From positions 1,736,001-1,800,000 of the forward strand of contig NZ_UWOE01000001.1 of NCBI RefSeq assembly GCF_900604355.1: 64,000 bases of DNA, in the 5' to 3' direction. The stretch is from Luxibacter massiliensis. GTDB taxonomy: Bacteria; Bacillota; Clostridia; Lachnospirales; Lachnospiraceae. The translations under genes were made by a program, and so were the position numbers. Shown one piece after another: positions 24,661 through 34,072 of the stretch; the stretch's first letter is position 1; each line of letters starts with the position of its first letter. The notes under the pieces were generated by a model, which was given only the letters and a program-made list of their open reading frames with translations, was not told the DNA's origin and ran no database searches.

Positions 24661-26268
24661 TTAAGCGGATTCTTTTACCGGATAAAGATGACTTCCCGTG
24701 CGTTCCTTCTGGATTTTTGCGTGTAGTTTATTGATGTTGTATCCCATACACAGCAAAAATATCTCCAGTTTTACCTTGCTTATCCCTCGCAGCAGAAATC
24801 TTTGAAATTCATAATCATTTTTCAATACACCAAAGGCTCCTTCTACCTGGATGGAACGGTTCCTTCTATATTTGATTCCTGTTTCACTTAGGATATTTTC
24901 ATAGGATTCCTGCCGCTTTTCCAGAAAGCTTTTTGAAATATATAACCGTTTATTGCCCTTTGCTTTGGTACATTTCTCTTTATAAGGGCAGCCGTTACAG
25001 TTTTCGCATTCGTAAACAGTTACTTCTGATTCATAGCCGCTCTTGCTTTTTTGCTTTCTGATAAAAAGGGGAGACAGGGATTTCCCGGCATGGCAAATGT
25101 ATGTGTCTGCTTCTTCGTCATATCCCATATTTTCACGTTTGCTGATATCTTGCTTGAAGCTCCGTTTCTTCCATTTCTCATAAGTCTGTGGTTTTATGTA
25201 CGGTTTTTGCTTTGTGCTTCTCAGATAAGTATACGCTTCTTCACTTTCATAGCCTGAATCAGCTGTCACGCTCCGATAACGGAACCCCAGATTCGTTTCC
25301 ATTGTTTTTAAAAAAGGAACCAGGGTCCAGACGTCATTCCGATCCTGAAAAATATCTGCTGATGCGATATATCCACTGTCTACTGCAATCTGGACATTAT
25401 ATCCGGGCTTTAACTGTGCATTTCTCATATGGTCATCTTTCATGTGCATAAAGGCCGCATCCGGATCTGTCTTACAATAATTATTTCTGCCTTGAAAACT
25501 TGCCGTATGCCAATCATAGATACCCTGTCGTTCAAGAAATCTTCGGAAAAGTTCTAAATATCGTTGGTTTTTACTTTTCCTTTTTCCTCGTCCTTGGACA
25601 AAAACAGTATGATCTATCCGGCACTGTTCTTCTAAAAAACGCACTGTTTTCTCTAAATCCTGCGTCCTTGTTTCTGAAGTAACAGAAAAATCTTGTATAT
25701 ATTCCTTGTTCAGAAGCTGTATGGTTTCCTGTATCTTCCGAAACATTTTTTCTTCCCATTTTCCTACTGATTTTTTCCAGACAAACGTATATTTGTTTGC
25801 ACAGGCTTCTAACTTTGTTCCGTCAATAAACACAGTTTCCGCTGACAGTTCTCCGGAATCTTTCAATCGTTTTATGATTTGATAAAAGAGGTTTTCACAG
25901 GCATCTGCCAAAAATCCGGTACGAAAGCGGGCAATGGTGCTGTGATCCGGAGTTTTTTGTCCAGCCAGCAGCCACATAAAGTTGATGTCCCTCCTGCAAG
26001 CCGTTTCGATTTTTCTTGAAGAATAAATATTTTGAGAATAAGCGTAGGTCAGGATCTTGAACATGGTCTTTGGATCGACTGCGGGATTTCTGCCTTTGGC
26101 AGAGTAAGCCTGATACAGCAAGCTGTAATCCAGATCCTCCAATTCGTGGCTCAACAACCGAACAGAATCATCATCAGGAACCAAACCTTCCAAATTTAAT
26201 GGCAAAACCAGTTGATAAGGTTCGCCAAATCCGGTATAATTTTTATGGTATTTTAATTTACTTGACAT
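24661..26268 (-). CDS. IS1182-family transposase, copy 2
   Basis: 535 residues, complete, with the same catalytic blocks as copy 1 (FIDGTKLEA, TADSGYESE, QVEGAFGVLKNDYEF). Substitutions against copy 1 are mostly conservative and scattered, so the copies arrived separately or diverged after duplication. Confidence 0.92.
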   Translation of the reverse strand: MSSKLKYHKNYTGFGEPYQLVLPLNLEGLVPDDDSVRLLSHELEDLDYSLLYQAYSAKGRNPAVDPKTMFKILTYAYSQNIYSSRKIETACRRDINFMWLLAGQKTPDHSTIARFRTGFLADACENLFYQIIKRLKDSGELSAETVFIDGTKLEACANKYTFVWKKSVGKWEEKMFRKIQETIQLLNKEYIQDFSVTSETRTQDLEKTVRFLEEQCRIDHTVFVQGRGKRKSKNQRYLELFRRFLERQGIYDWHTASFQGRNNYCKTDPDAAFMHMKDDHMRNAQLKPGYNVQIAVDSGYIASADIFQDRNDVWTLVPFLKTMETNLGFRYRSVTADSGYESEEAYTYLRSTKQKPYIKPQTYEKWKKRSFKQDISKRENMGYDEEADTYICHAGKSLSPLFIRKQKSKSGYESEVTVYECENCNGCPYKEKCTKAKGNKRLYISKSFLEKRQESYENILSETGIKYRRNRSIQVEGAFGVLKNDYEFQRFLLRGISKVKLEIFLLCMGYNINKLHAKIQKERTGSHLYPVKESA

Positions 26269-26419
26269 ATCTTATTATACCATGGATTGCGGACTCTTCG
26301 GAGTCCGTTTTCTATTTTAGGGTACAAAAAAGGAGCGCTGCTCCATAGGTGATTACTCACCTATTTTGCAACGCCCCCTTTTGCTATATCATAATCTTAG
26401 TAAATCTTTTTATATGCTT

Positions 26420-27136
26420 TTAAGGTATGACTTTATACTGAATCCAAAGTCCATTTCCATCCAGCCTTTCTATAGCTTTCAGTTCAAATTTCATTGCTGG
26501 ATACTCAGTTAGATCTGCTTTTGTCTCAAAGAGTGTCGGTGTGTGGACTGCTCCGTCTGCAATCGGCGTAAGTACAAGACTTAATTCATCAATCAGCCCT
26601 TTCTCCATAAAAGAACCGTTCAGGCTTCCGCCGCCCTCCAGGAGCAGCAAATCAACCGCTAATACATTTTTTACTTTTTTTAGGAGAAGCTCCATATCCA
26701 GCTCCATCTTTCCCGCAAACAGATAGGAAATCTCCATCCGCTGCAAAAATGCAAGGAACTCATTGGAAACTTGTTCTGTCAGAATCTCCACAATATGTGC
26801 CTCTGACCTGCCGTTATATGGATCAATCGTATTTGCCGGCCAGCCTAATTTTCCCCTTGTATCTACGGACAGGCAATAAACCTTGGCATCTGTCCTGGCA
26901 AGAAAATCAGTTCTCGGAATTTCATAATCCACTTTCTGTAAATCCGGTTCCTTTCCCAACGTAAAATTTTCTTCCATCGTTTTTCTTCCGCACATCCATG
27001 CATTTGCGCCAAAGGACTCATGGATTCTGTCATAGGCATCCATCGTCTTTCTTGCATACTCATCAAACATATACGGTCCGGTTATTTTCCCATCCAAAGC
27101 CGTAAGCATATTACATAAAATATAAGGTCTGTCCAT
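26420..27136 (-). CDS. RibD C-terminal/dihydrofolate-reductase-fold oxidoreductase
   Basis: 238 residues. It starts MDRPYILCNMLTALDGKI, the RibD_C N-terminal strand and substrate loop, with WMCGRKTMEENF and LLLLEGGGSLNGSF (NADPH-binding GGG). No deaminase domain is attached and no other rib gene is near, so it is a stand-alone reductase of unknown substrate, not necessarily riboflavin synthesis. ATG 27136 is used because GAGGG lies upstream; ATG 27157 has no ribosome site. It follows the protease-like gene by 27 bases. Confidence 0.8.
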   Translation of the reverse strand: MDRPYILCNMLTALDGKITGPYMFDEYARKTMDAYDRIHESFGANAWMCGRKTMEENFTLGKEPDLQKVDYEIPRTDFLARTDAKVYCLSVDTRGKLGWPANTIDPYNGRSEAHIVEILTEQVSNEFLAFLQRMEISYLFAGKMELDMELLLKKVKNVLAVDLLLLEGGGSLNGSFMEKGLIDELSLVLTPIADGAVHTPTLFETKADLTEYPAMKFELKAIERLDGNGLWIQYKVIP

Positions 27137-27163
27137 TTTAAAAACCCTCACTTTCATTAAAAA

Positions 27164-28036
27164 TCATTCTATTACTACGCATTGAGAGCCACGCGTCATA
27201 AACACACTTTCAAACTGCTCCCTGCTGTATTGTATTTCTCCCGAAATGGGATCCGCAATGGTAACTGTTGCGTCTGTATAACCGATTAGAACTGCACCAT
27301 GGTCATTAATACTCCAGTCCACATACTCCCCTGTTTCCGTATACCACCCTTGTGCATCTCTGCGATCTTCCATCTCAATTGTTACCCATACAACTACGGG
27401 TTGGTCTTTGCTGATTCTTCTATATAACTCTTCACTTTTACTTCCCGTAATATCTTTTGCTGTAAGCTGGCTTCCCTGTGACTGAAGATAAGTATTCGCC
27501 GCTGTTATAATTGCCTGGGTTCCGCATATCATCCCATTTTCAGAAAATGGATCGCCTACAAAAAATGCATTCATATCTGCACCATATAGCTTTCCATCTT
27601 CTCCATAGTACAAATCCGCTCCCGACTTCGGCAAGAATTCAGATGCCATTGTTGTTTTATCTACAGGAAACCCGTAATAATTTAACGCCATCGTAAGTGC
27701 AGTAATCTCACATCCGGTGGGCAGCTCCGGCATTTGCAGTGTAACCGGAAATTCTTGGATAGAATATTCTGCTGGCGCTGCCTCTTCCGTCTCCGAAGGA
27801 TTTCTTTCTGTTTCTTTAGGATTGGTCTCTTGTACTTGCCCTGCATCCACTGCCTTTTTCTGTGTGTTTATATTGTTTGTTTTAGTTTTGCATTCTGCCG
27901 TCTGCTTTACTTCCTTCTGTAAACACGTTTTACTTTCCACCGCCTTTCCTGACATTCCGGTAAGTATCCCAAACACTGCCAGACTTACCACAATATCTAC
28001 TATTTTTTTGAAATTTCTTTCCTTCTTCTTTTGCAT
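27164..28036 (-). CDS. Secreted C39-like cysteine peptidase family protein
   Basis: 290 residues. An N-terminal membrane/signal helix (IVDIVVSLAVFGILTGMSG) is followed by a low-complexity Glu/Thr linker. The peptidase_C39_2 domain starts VTLQMPELPTGCEITALTMA (catalytic Cys in PTGCEITA) with His in NDHGAVLIGYTD and Asp in ADPISGE. Gram-positive members are exported or wall-associated. ATG 28036 follows AAAGGACGGG. The preceding 100 bases hold only debris. Confidence 0.8.
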   Translation of the reverse strand: MQKKKERNFKKIVDIVVSLAVFGILTGMSGKAVESKTCLQKEVKQTAECKTKTNNINTQKKAVDAGQVQETNPKETERNPSETEEAAPAEYSIQEFPVTLQMPELPTGCEITALTMALNYYGFPVDKTTMASEFLPKSGADLYYGEDGKLYGADMNAFFVGDPFSENGMICGTQAIITAANTYLQSQGSQLTAKDITGSKSEELYRRISKDQPVVVWVTIEMEDRRDAQGWYTETGEYVDWSINDHGAVLIGYTDATVTIADPISGEIQYSREQFESVFMTRGSQCVVIE

Positions 28037-28141
28037 TTTCCCGTCCTTTCTTTTGTATGAACTGCTGTGCGAATAAATCAGTAAATGCTCCGGCAATCAT
28101 TCCCGTTTCTTTCACCAAATAGTGGTAAACAGTGTAAACTG

Positions 28142-28399
28142 TCAGGTCTGAGCCGCACACTCCGCAGATTTTACCCTCATTCTATGATTTTTAATTTCCA
28201 CTGTGTTATGGCTCCCCTCATAGGCAAACTCCATTACCTTATCTTCTTCCTCTGCCAGATTCGCCTGAAATACGACTTTCCCATCCCGTACAATTTCAAT
28301 CTGGTCTAGTTCAGATTTTCCAAATGTCCATATGGTTCCTATAATTCCGGTTAAAAAAATACAAATACAAACAGCTAAAATCCATTTTTGTTTTTTCAT
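28142..28399 (-). pseudogene. NusG domain II-like membrane protein, 3'-truncated
   Basis: 85 residues: an N-terminal helix (WILAVCICIFLTGIIGTIW), then a domain like NusG_II proteins (EIVRDGKVVFQANL, TVEIKNHRMRVKSAEC). The family normally continues past this Cys into a second Cys and 30 more residues; here a TGA follows AECAAQT and the remainder is not found. These proteins usually travel with ApbE/Rnf-type flavin genes, and the neighbour is a decayed apbE. Its start overlaps the ApbE remnant's end by four bases. Confidence 0.65.
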
Positions 28400-28919
28400 T
28401 TTTCCAGCACTGTTACCTTTTCTGTCCGCCCTTTACTTAAAGCGAACTGCTCCGCAATGGCCGCTGTCACAATAACCTCGTTTTCATTGGTAATCAGCAG
28501 CATATCAAATCCGCCATGATTTCTCCAATAATTTTCAGCTTCTTTTCTTCCCATAACATACAAGGATGTCGAGAGAGCACCGTTCGTCTGTTCTGCCATT
28601 TGAAGCGCAAAGGAAACAAGTCCGCTGTTTCTTTCTGAATTACAATTTCTGCACCATTACTGTGATTTGCAGTATAAATGTCACTTTCTTCTCTGGTCAC
28701 AGACCGCATATTTTCCAAATCAATTATATAATCCTTTGTTTCCTCTAACGCAGACTTAGCATTCTCGCCGTATGCCTGAAACGTCATAAATGTATTCATG
28801 GCGAACATACTATTCTCGGCCTTTTGTTCTTCTGTTTTCTGCTTCACACCTGTACAGGCAGTCAATAAAAATATCACTGCAGAGAACATTACTGCCAAGA
28901 AGATTTTGTATCGTTTCAT
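28396..28919 (-). pseudogene. apbE: ApbE (FAD:protein FMN transferase) with large internal deletion
   Basis: The N-terminal lipoprotein signal (MKRYKIFLAVMFSAVIFLL, lipobox LTAC) and the first ApbE block (MNTFMTFQAYGENAKSALEE, LENMRSVTREESDIY) are present. Around 28570-28640 the text jumps to the C-terminal block NGALSTSLYVMGRKEAENYW and FDMLLITNENEVIVTAA. The middle ~190 residues, including most FAD and Mg sites, are missing, and the two ends are in different frames. The gene is dead. It once attached FMN to exported proteins such as Rnf/FMN-bind subunits. Confidence 0.8.
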
Positions 28920-29167
28920 TCCTCGCCCTCCGGTTCTGAATCTATATCGAGTGCTGATTCCAGAGTCCGGAATTCTTCCTTATTTAACCGCACATTCCAG
29001 CCGCCCAAATTCTCAAAAATTCTTTCCTGATTCTTCGATCCCGGAATCGGTACAGCATTCGTATCCTTATCCCTCTGACTGACGGAGAGTAGCGAAACTC
29101 TTTCCCTTTCGGCTGCTGTCTTTTGCGCATTACATGGACTTACATTATGAATATTTTCAAGGCTCAT
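28916..29167 (-). pseudogene. Aldo/keto reductase C-terminal fragment
   Basis: The stretch NAVPIPGSKNQERIFENLGG is nearly identical to the C-terminus of the complete reductase at 37639-38649 (NAVPIPGSKNQERILENLGS). The ~45 residues before it are scrambled and the barrel is missing. It is a remnant of a related copy. Confidence 0.7.
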
Positions 29168-29191
29168 CTATTTCATTTACAAACTTTTATA

Positions 29192-30679
29192 TTAGTTTAC
29201 AGCAATTCCGTTTGTTTCCAACCATTCCGCCACATCATTATCTAGTGAGTCTCCTCCGGAATAGTGGATAGAAAGTCCTTCACCCATTGTTGCATCAGGA
29301 ACCAATTTTGCAATTGCTGTCAGACTCTGGCCAAAACGCCCACCACCATGACTGCAAAATGGAACAATCGTCTTGCCGGAAAAGTCGTATTCTTCAAGGA
29401 ACGATGCAATGGGCATGGGAATTGAAGCCCACCAGTTCGGATACCCAAGCAAAATCGTATCGTATTGCTCCATATTCTCCACATGAGAAGCCAATTCCGG
29501 TCGTGCCTGTTCATTTTGGTCTCTCTGAGCCTCGTCCAGCACAGTGTTGTAGTCACTGGAATAAGGGTTCACCAGCGTAATCTCGAACAAATCAGCTCCG
29601 GTCTGACCTTGAATTTCTTCGGCAACGCCCTGTGTATTACCGCCCCATGAAAAGTAAGCGATCAGTACATTACCGTTACCTGTATTTTCATCTGTCTGTG
29701 CATTGGAACCAGCCACGGTTCCACTTCCGGCTACTGCATTTCGTACCAGACGGATGCCGATATTAAAGCTGCCTTTTTCCTGATCCATGGTAGCACGATA
29801 AGCAGAACGCATATTTTTCGCAAAATCATTCCAGCCGCCGCCACGATATATCCGTCTGGTTCCCGTTTCAGAACCGGCTGGATCCGTCTGATTGTCTGTT
29901 TCGTAAGCACCATAGGCATCCCATGTCCATTCGCCTACATTGCCGTGCATATCATAGAGTCCCAGCGGATTGGCTTCAAAACTTCCTACCGCTACTGTGG
30001 TCTGCCGGTATTCACCCGGCTGCACCTCCAGATTCCCCTGAGAAAAATAATTTTCCTCAATCATATAAGGATAATGTCCGTAATAATTAGCGTCCTCTGC
30101 ACTGGGAGAAATCTCCATATAAAAAGGGGTTGTAGTTCCCGCGCGGCAGGCATATTCCCATTCAGCCTCCGTAGGCAGACGATAACCATTTGCACTGCGA
30201 TCCCAGCTCACATTCCCGCCATCAATAGTATAAACCTCTGTTAAGCCTTCCTGCCCGCTTCTGGCGTTACAATAAGACACCGCATCCAGCCAGGAGATAT
30301 TTTCAACCGGCAGGTCTGCCCCGGAAAAATTGCTGGGATTGTTCCCGGTAACGGCTTCGTATTCTGCCTGTGTCAACTCGTACCGGCTCATATAAAAATC
30401 GCTGACCGTCACCGTGTGTTGTATTTCATCCTCACTGCGCCATGCCTCATCTTCCGGACTTCCCATTTGGAAAGTTCCACCTTCCACAAAGACGAAGTCT
30501 TCCGGAATCTCCGCCTCGCTAGGCAAGGAAGCTGTGTTGTTTTCTTCCATTTCCGTTTCCTCCACAATACCGGAAGTTTCAGCTTCTTCCATCTCCTCTC
30601 TTTGCCCACAGGCTGTCAGAGAAAAAAGCATAACAGCCGATACTAAAAAAGCAATAAGTAAACCTATATTTTTCTTCAT
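29192..30679 (-). CDS. Lipoprotein: formylglycine-generating-enzyme-like domain fused to flavodoxin
   Basis: 495 residues. A lipoprotein signal (VSAVMLFSLTACG) is followed by an acidic linker. An FGE-sulfatase (SUMF1) domain covers residues ~60-310: FVEGGTFQMGSPEDEAW, YRLPTEAEWEYACRAGT, GLYDMHGNVGEWTWD, RIYRGGGWNDF, IGIRLVRNA. A flavodoxin-type domain covers ~330-495: VLIAYFSWGGNTQGVAEEI, YDTILLGYPNWWASIPMPI, KTIVPFCSHGGGRFGQS. Catalytic Cys residues of true FGE near the C-terminal block are not evident, so the first domain may be a binding module. It is predicted to sit on the outer face of the membrane. ATG 30679 precedes MKKNIGLL. The fusion is unusual. Confidence 0.85.
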   Translation of the reverse strand: MKKNIGLLIAFLVSAVMLFSLTACGQREEMEEAETSGIVEETEMEENNTASLPSEAEIPEDFVFVEGGTFQMGSPEDEAWRSEDEIQHTVTVSDFYMSRYELTQAEYEAVTGNNPSNFSGADLPVENISWLDAVSYCNARSGQEGLTEVYTIDGGNVSWDRSANGYRLPTEAEWEYACRAGTTTPFYMEISPSAEDANYYGHYPYMIEENYFSQGNLEVQPGEYRQTTVAVGSFEANPLGLYDMHGNVGEWTWDAYGAYETDNQTDPAGSETGTRRIYRGGGWNDFAKNMRSAYRATMDQEKGSFNIGIRLVRNAVAGSGTVAGSNAQTDENTGNGNVLIAYFSWGGNTQGVAEEIQGQTGADLFEITLVNPYSSDYNTVLDEAQRDQNEQARPELASHVENMEQYDTILLGYPNWWASIPMPIASFLEEYDFSGKTIVPFCSHGGGRFGQSLTAIAKLVPDATMGEGLSIHYSGGDSLDNDVAEWLETNGIAVN

Positions 30680-30809
30680 AAGTACGCATCCCCTTTTCTA
30701 TTTTGATATAGTGTCTATATGTTTTTTCATATTTCTTGTATTTTTATATATAAAAGGCAGACAGCAGCGAAATTCTTCTCCTTCCACTGCTGTCTTTTGC
30801 GTATTTCTT

Positions 30810-31423
30810 TTAAAGTATACCAAGGTCTTGAAGCCAAGGCTCGATATCTGTCGCATCATTTACCGTAAGTCCATCCGCAATCACTGCATCCGGACAGAGT
30901 TCCTCAAAGATATGCAGGCTGTTTCCAATATCATCGCTGGCGCTGGTACAAAACGGAATGATTGTCTTTCCTGCAAAATCATTGTTCGCAAGGAAGGTCG
31001 ATATCATCGCCGGCGCTTCATCCCACCAGATTGGATAACCGACAAAAATGGTATCATAAGCTTCAAGATTCTCAATATCGGTTATAATTTCCGGCTGTTC
31101 GCCTTCCTGAATCTCTGCCTCTGCTTCTGCTTCCAGATCCCCGTATTCTTCTGCACGCTCAATCTTAGAAAGCGTACCTCCGGTGAGTGCTGCAATCTGT
31201 TCTGCGGCGGATTCTGTTGTACCTGTATTGGAATAATACACAATTAATACCTTATCTGCCTCCAATGGTTCTGTTGTGTCTGTATCCGCTGAGGTATCAT
31301 TCTCGTTCTGATTCACAGCTACATTTTGCGCTTCCTCTTTTGTATCAGAAGATGATTCACCGCATGCAGTCAGCCCTAGTGCCAGCAGCAAGGTTACAAT
31401 AACTGGTACGATTCTTTTTTCAT
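30810..31423 (-). pseudogene. Flavodoxin lipoprotein with start lost by a one-base deletion
   Basis: The body is a good flavodoxin lipoprotein: ALGLTACGESSSD lipobox, VLIVYYSNTGTTESAAEQIA, YDTIFVGYPIWWDEAPAMIS, KTIIPFCTSASDDIGNS, ending WLQDLGIL. The natural start (ATG at 31421-31423, after GGAGGGATGCGG) would read MKKRIVPVIVT only with seven As; the sequence has six (31415-31420 on the plus strand), so the ATG is out of frame. A TTG at 31391 would remove half the signal. It is a homopolymer frameshift, a phase-variable tract or a sequencing error. Confidence 0.7.
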
Positions 31424-31439
31424 CCGCATCCCTCCATGT

Positions 31440-31847
31440 CTATAAATCTCCATATGCATCATTATCTACCGGTTCACACCATTCATTAGATGTCTCTTCC
31501 CCCGGCACCTCAATCGCCAGATGTGTAAACCAACTGTCTTTGGCCGCTCCATGCCAGTGTTTGACTTCCGGTGGGATAATCACCACATCGCCCGGATTCA
31601 GTTCTCTTGCCGGTTTCCCCCACTCCTGATACCAGCCCTTTCCGTCTGTACACAATAAAATCTGCCCTCCTCCGCTTGTCGCATGATGAATATGCCAGTT
31701 GTTACGGCATCTTGGCTCAAAAGTGACGTTTGCAACGCCCACCCCTTCCATACAGAGCATTTTCAGATAACTCTGTCCGATAAAAAACTGTCCAAATGGA
31801 TTTTCTTCTCCCAGTTCAAATACTGGCTTAAATTCCGTTTTACTCAT
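31440..31847 (-). CDS. Cupin-domain protein
   Basis: 135 residues, single cupin. Metal-binding residues appear in NWHIHHATSGGGQILLC and GDVVIIPPEVKHWHGA (motifs 1 and 2). Close relatives are annotated as cupin or carboxymuconolactone-decarboxylase-associated proteins in redox clusters. ATG 31847 follows AGAGGGTGATTATA. It lies 48 bases downstream of the alcohol dehydrogenase gene and is probably cotranscribed with it. Confidence 0.85.
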   Translation of the reverse strand: MSKTEFKPVFELGEENPFGQFFIGQSYLKMLCMEGVGVANVTFEPRCRNNWHIHHATSGGGQILLCTDGKGWYQEWGKPARELNPGDVVIIPPEVKHWHGAAKDSWFTHLAIEVPGEETSNEWCEPVDNDAYGDL

Positions 31848-31895
31848 TATAATCACCCTCTCTTTCTTGATTTCATATCTGAAACATTCTTTACC

Positions 31896-33068
31896 TTACC
31901 GATATGCTTTTTCAAAAATGGCTGCACATTCTTCATCTGACATCGGAACCCGGTCACAGAAGAACAGGCCGCCCATGGTAGTCCTCGCATTCTTTGCCAA
32001 TGTCATAAATTCCTCTGGCATGATTCCGTAATCCGACATTTTTAAGTCTGCCACGCCACATTCTTCCTGTAATTTCACCAATGCTGTAATAAAATCCATC
32101 GGTTCTTTCGCCTCTTTCATCCCCAAAGCGTGAGCCATGCGGACAAAACGCTCATCGCAGGCGTGATTTTTAACAAAATGCGTAAAATATTCTTTGGAAA
32201 TCATAATCAACCCCGCTCCATGAGGAAGTTCATGGTGATAGGCACTCATGGCGTGTTCCATAGAATGCTCACTGGTACAGCCGCTGAGCGTCATCACTAC
32301 ACCGGACAAGGTGTTTGCGAATGCCACATGTTCCCTTGCTTCCATATCAGAACCGTCTTTTACGGCCCGCGCCAGATAAGCACCGATATTTTCGATTGCA
32401 GTCAGGGCATACATATCGGACATCAGGTTTGCCGCTGCTGAAATATAACACTCTACACTGTGGAACAAAGCGTCAAACCCCTGATATGCCGTAAATTTCG
32501 CCGGAACAGATTTCATAAGTCCTGGATCTACCACTGCAATCTGCGGGAACAAAGAATCATATCCTCCAAATCCAATTTTTTCATTTGTCTCTTCATTGGA
32601 AACCACACCCCACTGGTCTACCTCACTTCCCGTTCCCGCCGTCGTGGTAATCGCCACAAGGGGAAGCGGTTCTTTCGTAAGGGTCAGTCCTTTTCCAGTT
32701 CCCCCACCGATATAATCCCATAAATCTCCGCCATTTGTTGCCATGGCCGCAATTGCCTTAGATGCGTCTATAACACTGCCTCCACCGAGGGCAATAATGA
32801 AATCACACCCATTCTCCCTTGCAAATGCAGCGCCTTCCATCACAGTTGACTTCAGCGGATTTGCCATAATCTTATCAAACAAAACGGTTTCCACACCTGC
32901 CATTTTTAGTTCCTGCTGCGTCTTGTCAAGCGCTCCGTTTTCTTTCGTTGATTTTCCATCGGAAATCACAATCATCGCCTTTGTTCCCGGCAGTTTCTGC
33001 TCATGGAGATTGGAAAGCTGTCCCTCTCCAAATAAAATTCTTGTTGGTACATACATCTGAAAACTCAT
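31896..33068 (-). CDS. Iron-containing (group III) alcohol dehydrogenase
   Basis: 390 residues, full length. NAD(P) binding is marked by FIIALGGGSVIDASKAIA and the family motif ITTTAGTGSEVDQWGVVSN. Fe ligands are in YQGFDALFHSVECYI (Asp, His), HSMEHAMSAYHHELPHGAGL (His) and a downstream His. This is a cytoplasmic aldehyde or butanol-type dehydrogenase, substrate unknown. AAAAAGGAGGATT lies upstream of the ATG. Confidence 0.9.
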   Translation of the reverse strand: MSFQMYVPTRILFGEGQLSNLHEQKLPGTKAMIVISDGKSTKENGALDKTQQELKMAGVETVLFDKIMANPLKSTVMEGAAFARENGCDFIIALGGGSVIDASKAIAAMATNGGDLWDYIGGGTGKGLTLTKEPLPLVAITTTAGTGSEVDQWGVVSNEETNEKIGFGGYDSLFPQIAVVDPGLMKSVPAKFTAYQGFDALFHSVECYISAAANLMSDMYALTAIENIGAYLARAVKDGSDMEAREHVAFANTLSGVVMTLSGCTSEHSMEHAMSAYHHELPHGAGLIMISKEYFTHFVKNHACDERFVRMAHALGMKEAKEPMDFITALVKLQEECGVADLKMSDYGIMPEEFMTLAKNARTTMGGLFFCDRVPMSDEECAAIFEKAYR

Positions 33069-33096
33069 AATAATAATCCTCCTTTTTGAATCTTGT

Positions 33097-33306
33097 TTAT
33101 TTTATACATTGTAATCCTTGCAAATACGCTGTAATATAATGAACCGCCTCTTGAAAACTCTCCCCATGGAAAGCATGGCCTCCGTCGGAAAGAATATGGA
33201 ATCCGGCATCTGGATAAGTTTCAGACGCACGTTCAGAGTACGACATAACGACTATCCCATCCCCATCACCATGCAAAATAAGGACCGGTTTCTCAAATGT
33301 TTTCAT
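33097..33306 (-). pseudogene. Alpha/beta hydrolase C-terminal remnant
   Basis: Only the last ~65 residues of a serine hydrolase remain: KPVLILHGDGDGIVVMSYSE (acid residue region) and GGHAFHGESFQEAVHYI (catalytic His). The nucleophile elbow and N-terminal half are absent. Confidence 0.65.
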
Positions 33307-33327
33307 ATCCTCATAAACACCACGGTT

Positions 33328-34023
33328 CTACTCTCCTTGTTTTTTCTTCTTTGCTGACAATCTTTGTATCCCACGCGACAGATAGTAGGAAAGACATGCC
33401 CACAATCCCATCATCGCAAGATACTCCGCTAAAAATGAAATCAAAGTCTGCTGCATATCAAAGAAGACAAACTGGTTTTTTAAAAGCATATAAGAGAGTA
33501 GATTATGTTTTAAGAACGCATATACCCCGAATCCGCTGATCAGAAGCGCCAGAACACGTAATGCCCATGTCTGCGGTTTTGACGGTTCCTTCTGCTTCCT
33601 GATCTTTCGTACCATCCCCAGTATCATTCCCCAGTGCAGTCCAAGGTGGACACTCATCAAAAGAAATCCCCAATAAGCAGTTACCATATGAAGCATCCGG
33701 GCAAAGCCCATACCGCCGTCAATGGGAAGGAAGGAAAATACAGTCCTTGACATAATGATTCCGCTTACCATCAATCCAAGCATACAGAACAGTACAGAAA
33801 AATTAACGACTGTCTGAAGAACACGAAAACCGGAATACCTCCCTTTGAACAGATTGCGGTACCATCTGATATTTAAAACATGATGAAGAATAAATAGTAC
33901 GAACATGATGGATCCAATCCATTCATGCGCCGTATTTCCGACCAGCATATATGCCATTTGGAATAACAGCAGGATCGTCATCACCAGGTCTATGGACATT
34001 TTCAGTATCATTTTGGGTTTCAA
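33328..34023 (-). CDS. DUF4405-type integral membrane protein
   Basis: 231 residues with about six helices (MSIDLVMTILLLFQMAYMLV, WIGSIMFVLFILHHVLNIRW, FSVLFCMLGLMVSGIIMS, and three more). Paired His residues in helices (FILHHVLN, HMVTAYWG, SVHLGLHWG) suggest haem binding as in cytochrome-b-like DUF4405 proteins. It is preceded by a promoter that shares its upstream block with those at 37568 and 42031, so it probably belongs to a stress regulon. Function is otherwise unknown. Confidence 0.85.
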   Translation of the reverse strand: MKPKMILKMSIDLVMTILLLFQMAYMLVGNTAHEWIGSIMFVLFILHHVLNIRWYRNLFKGRYSGFRVLQTVVNFSVLFCMLGLMVSGIIMSRTVFSFLPIDGGMGFARMLHMVTAYWGFLLMSVHLGLHWGMILGMVRKIRKQKEPSKPQTWALRVLALLISGFGVYAFLKHNLLSYMLLKNQFVFFDMQQTLISFLAEYLAMMGLWACLSYYLSRGIQRLSAKKKKQGE

Positions 34024-34072
34024 CTATATCATCTCTCCTTCCTCAGAAAACTTCCCTTTTGTTTACACCCAT

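Larger units (their letters stand above)
24522..26378 (-). mobile_element. IS1182-family element, copy 2
   Basis: Same ends, hairpins and transposase as the element at 3571-5427, in the same orientation. The two bracket about 19 kb, a composite-transposon-like arrangement that could also be deleted by recombination between the copies. Confidence 0.85.

Noticed and set aside
27930..28135. Open frame between the C39-like gene and the NusG-II fragment
   Set aside because: A short HYLVKETGMIAGAFTDLF stretch looks protein-like but no family could be named and it overlaps the protease start region.
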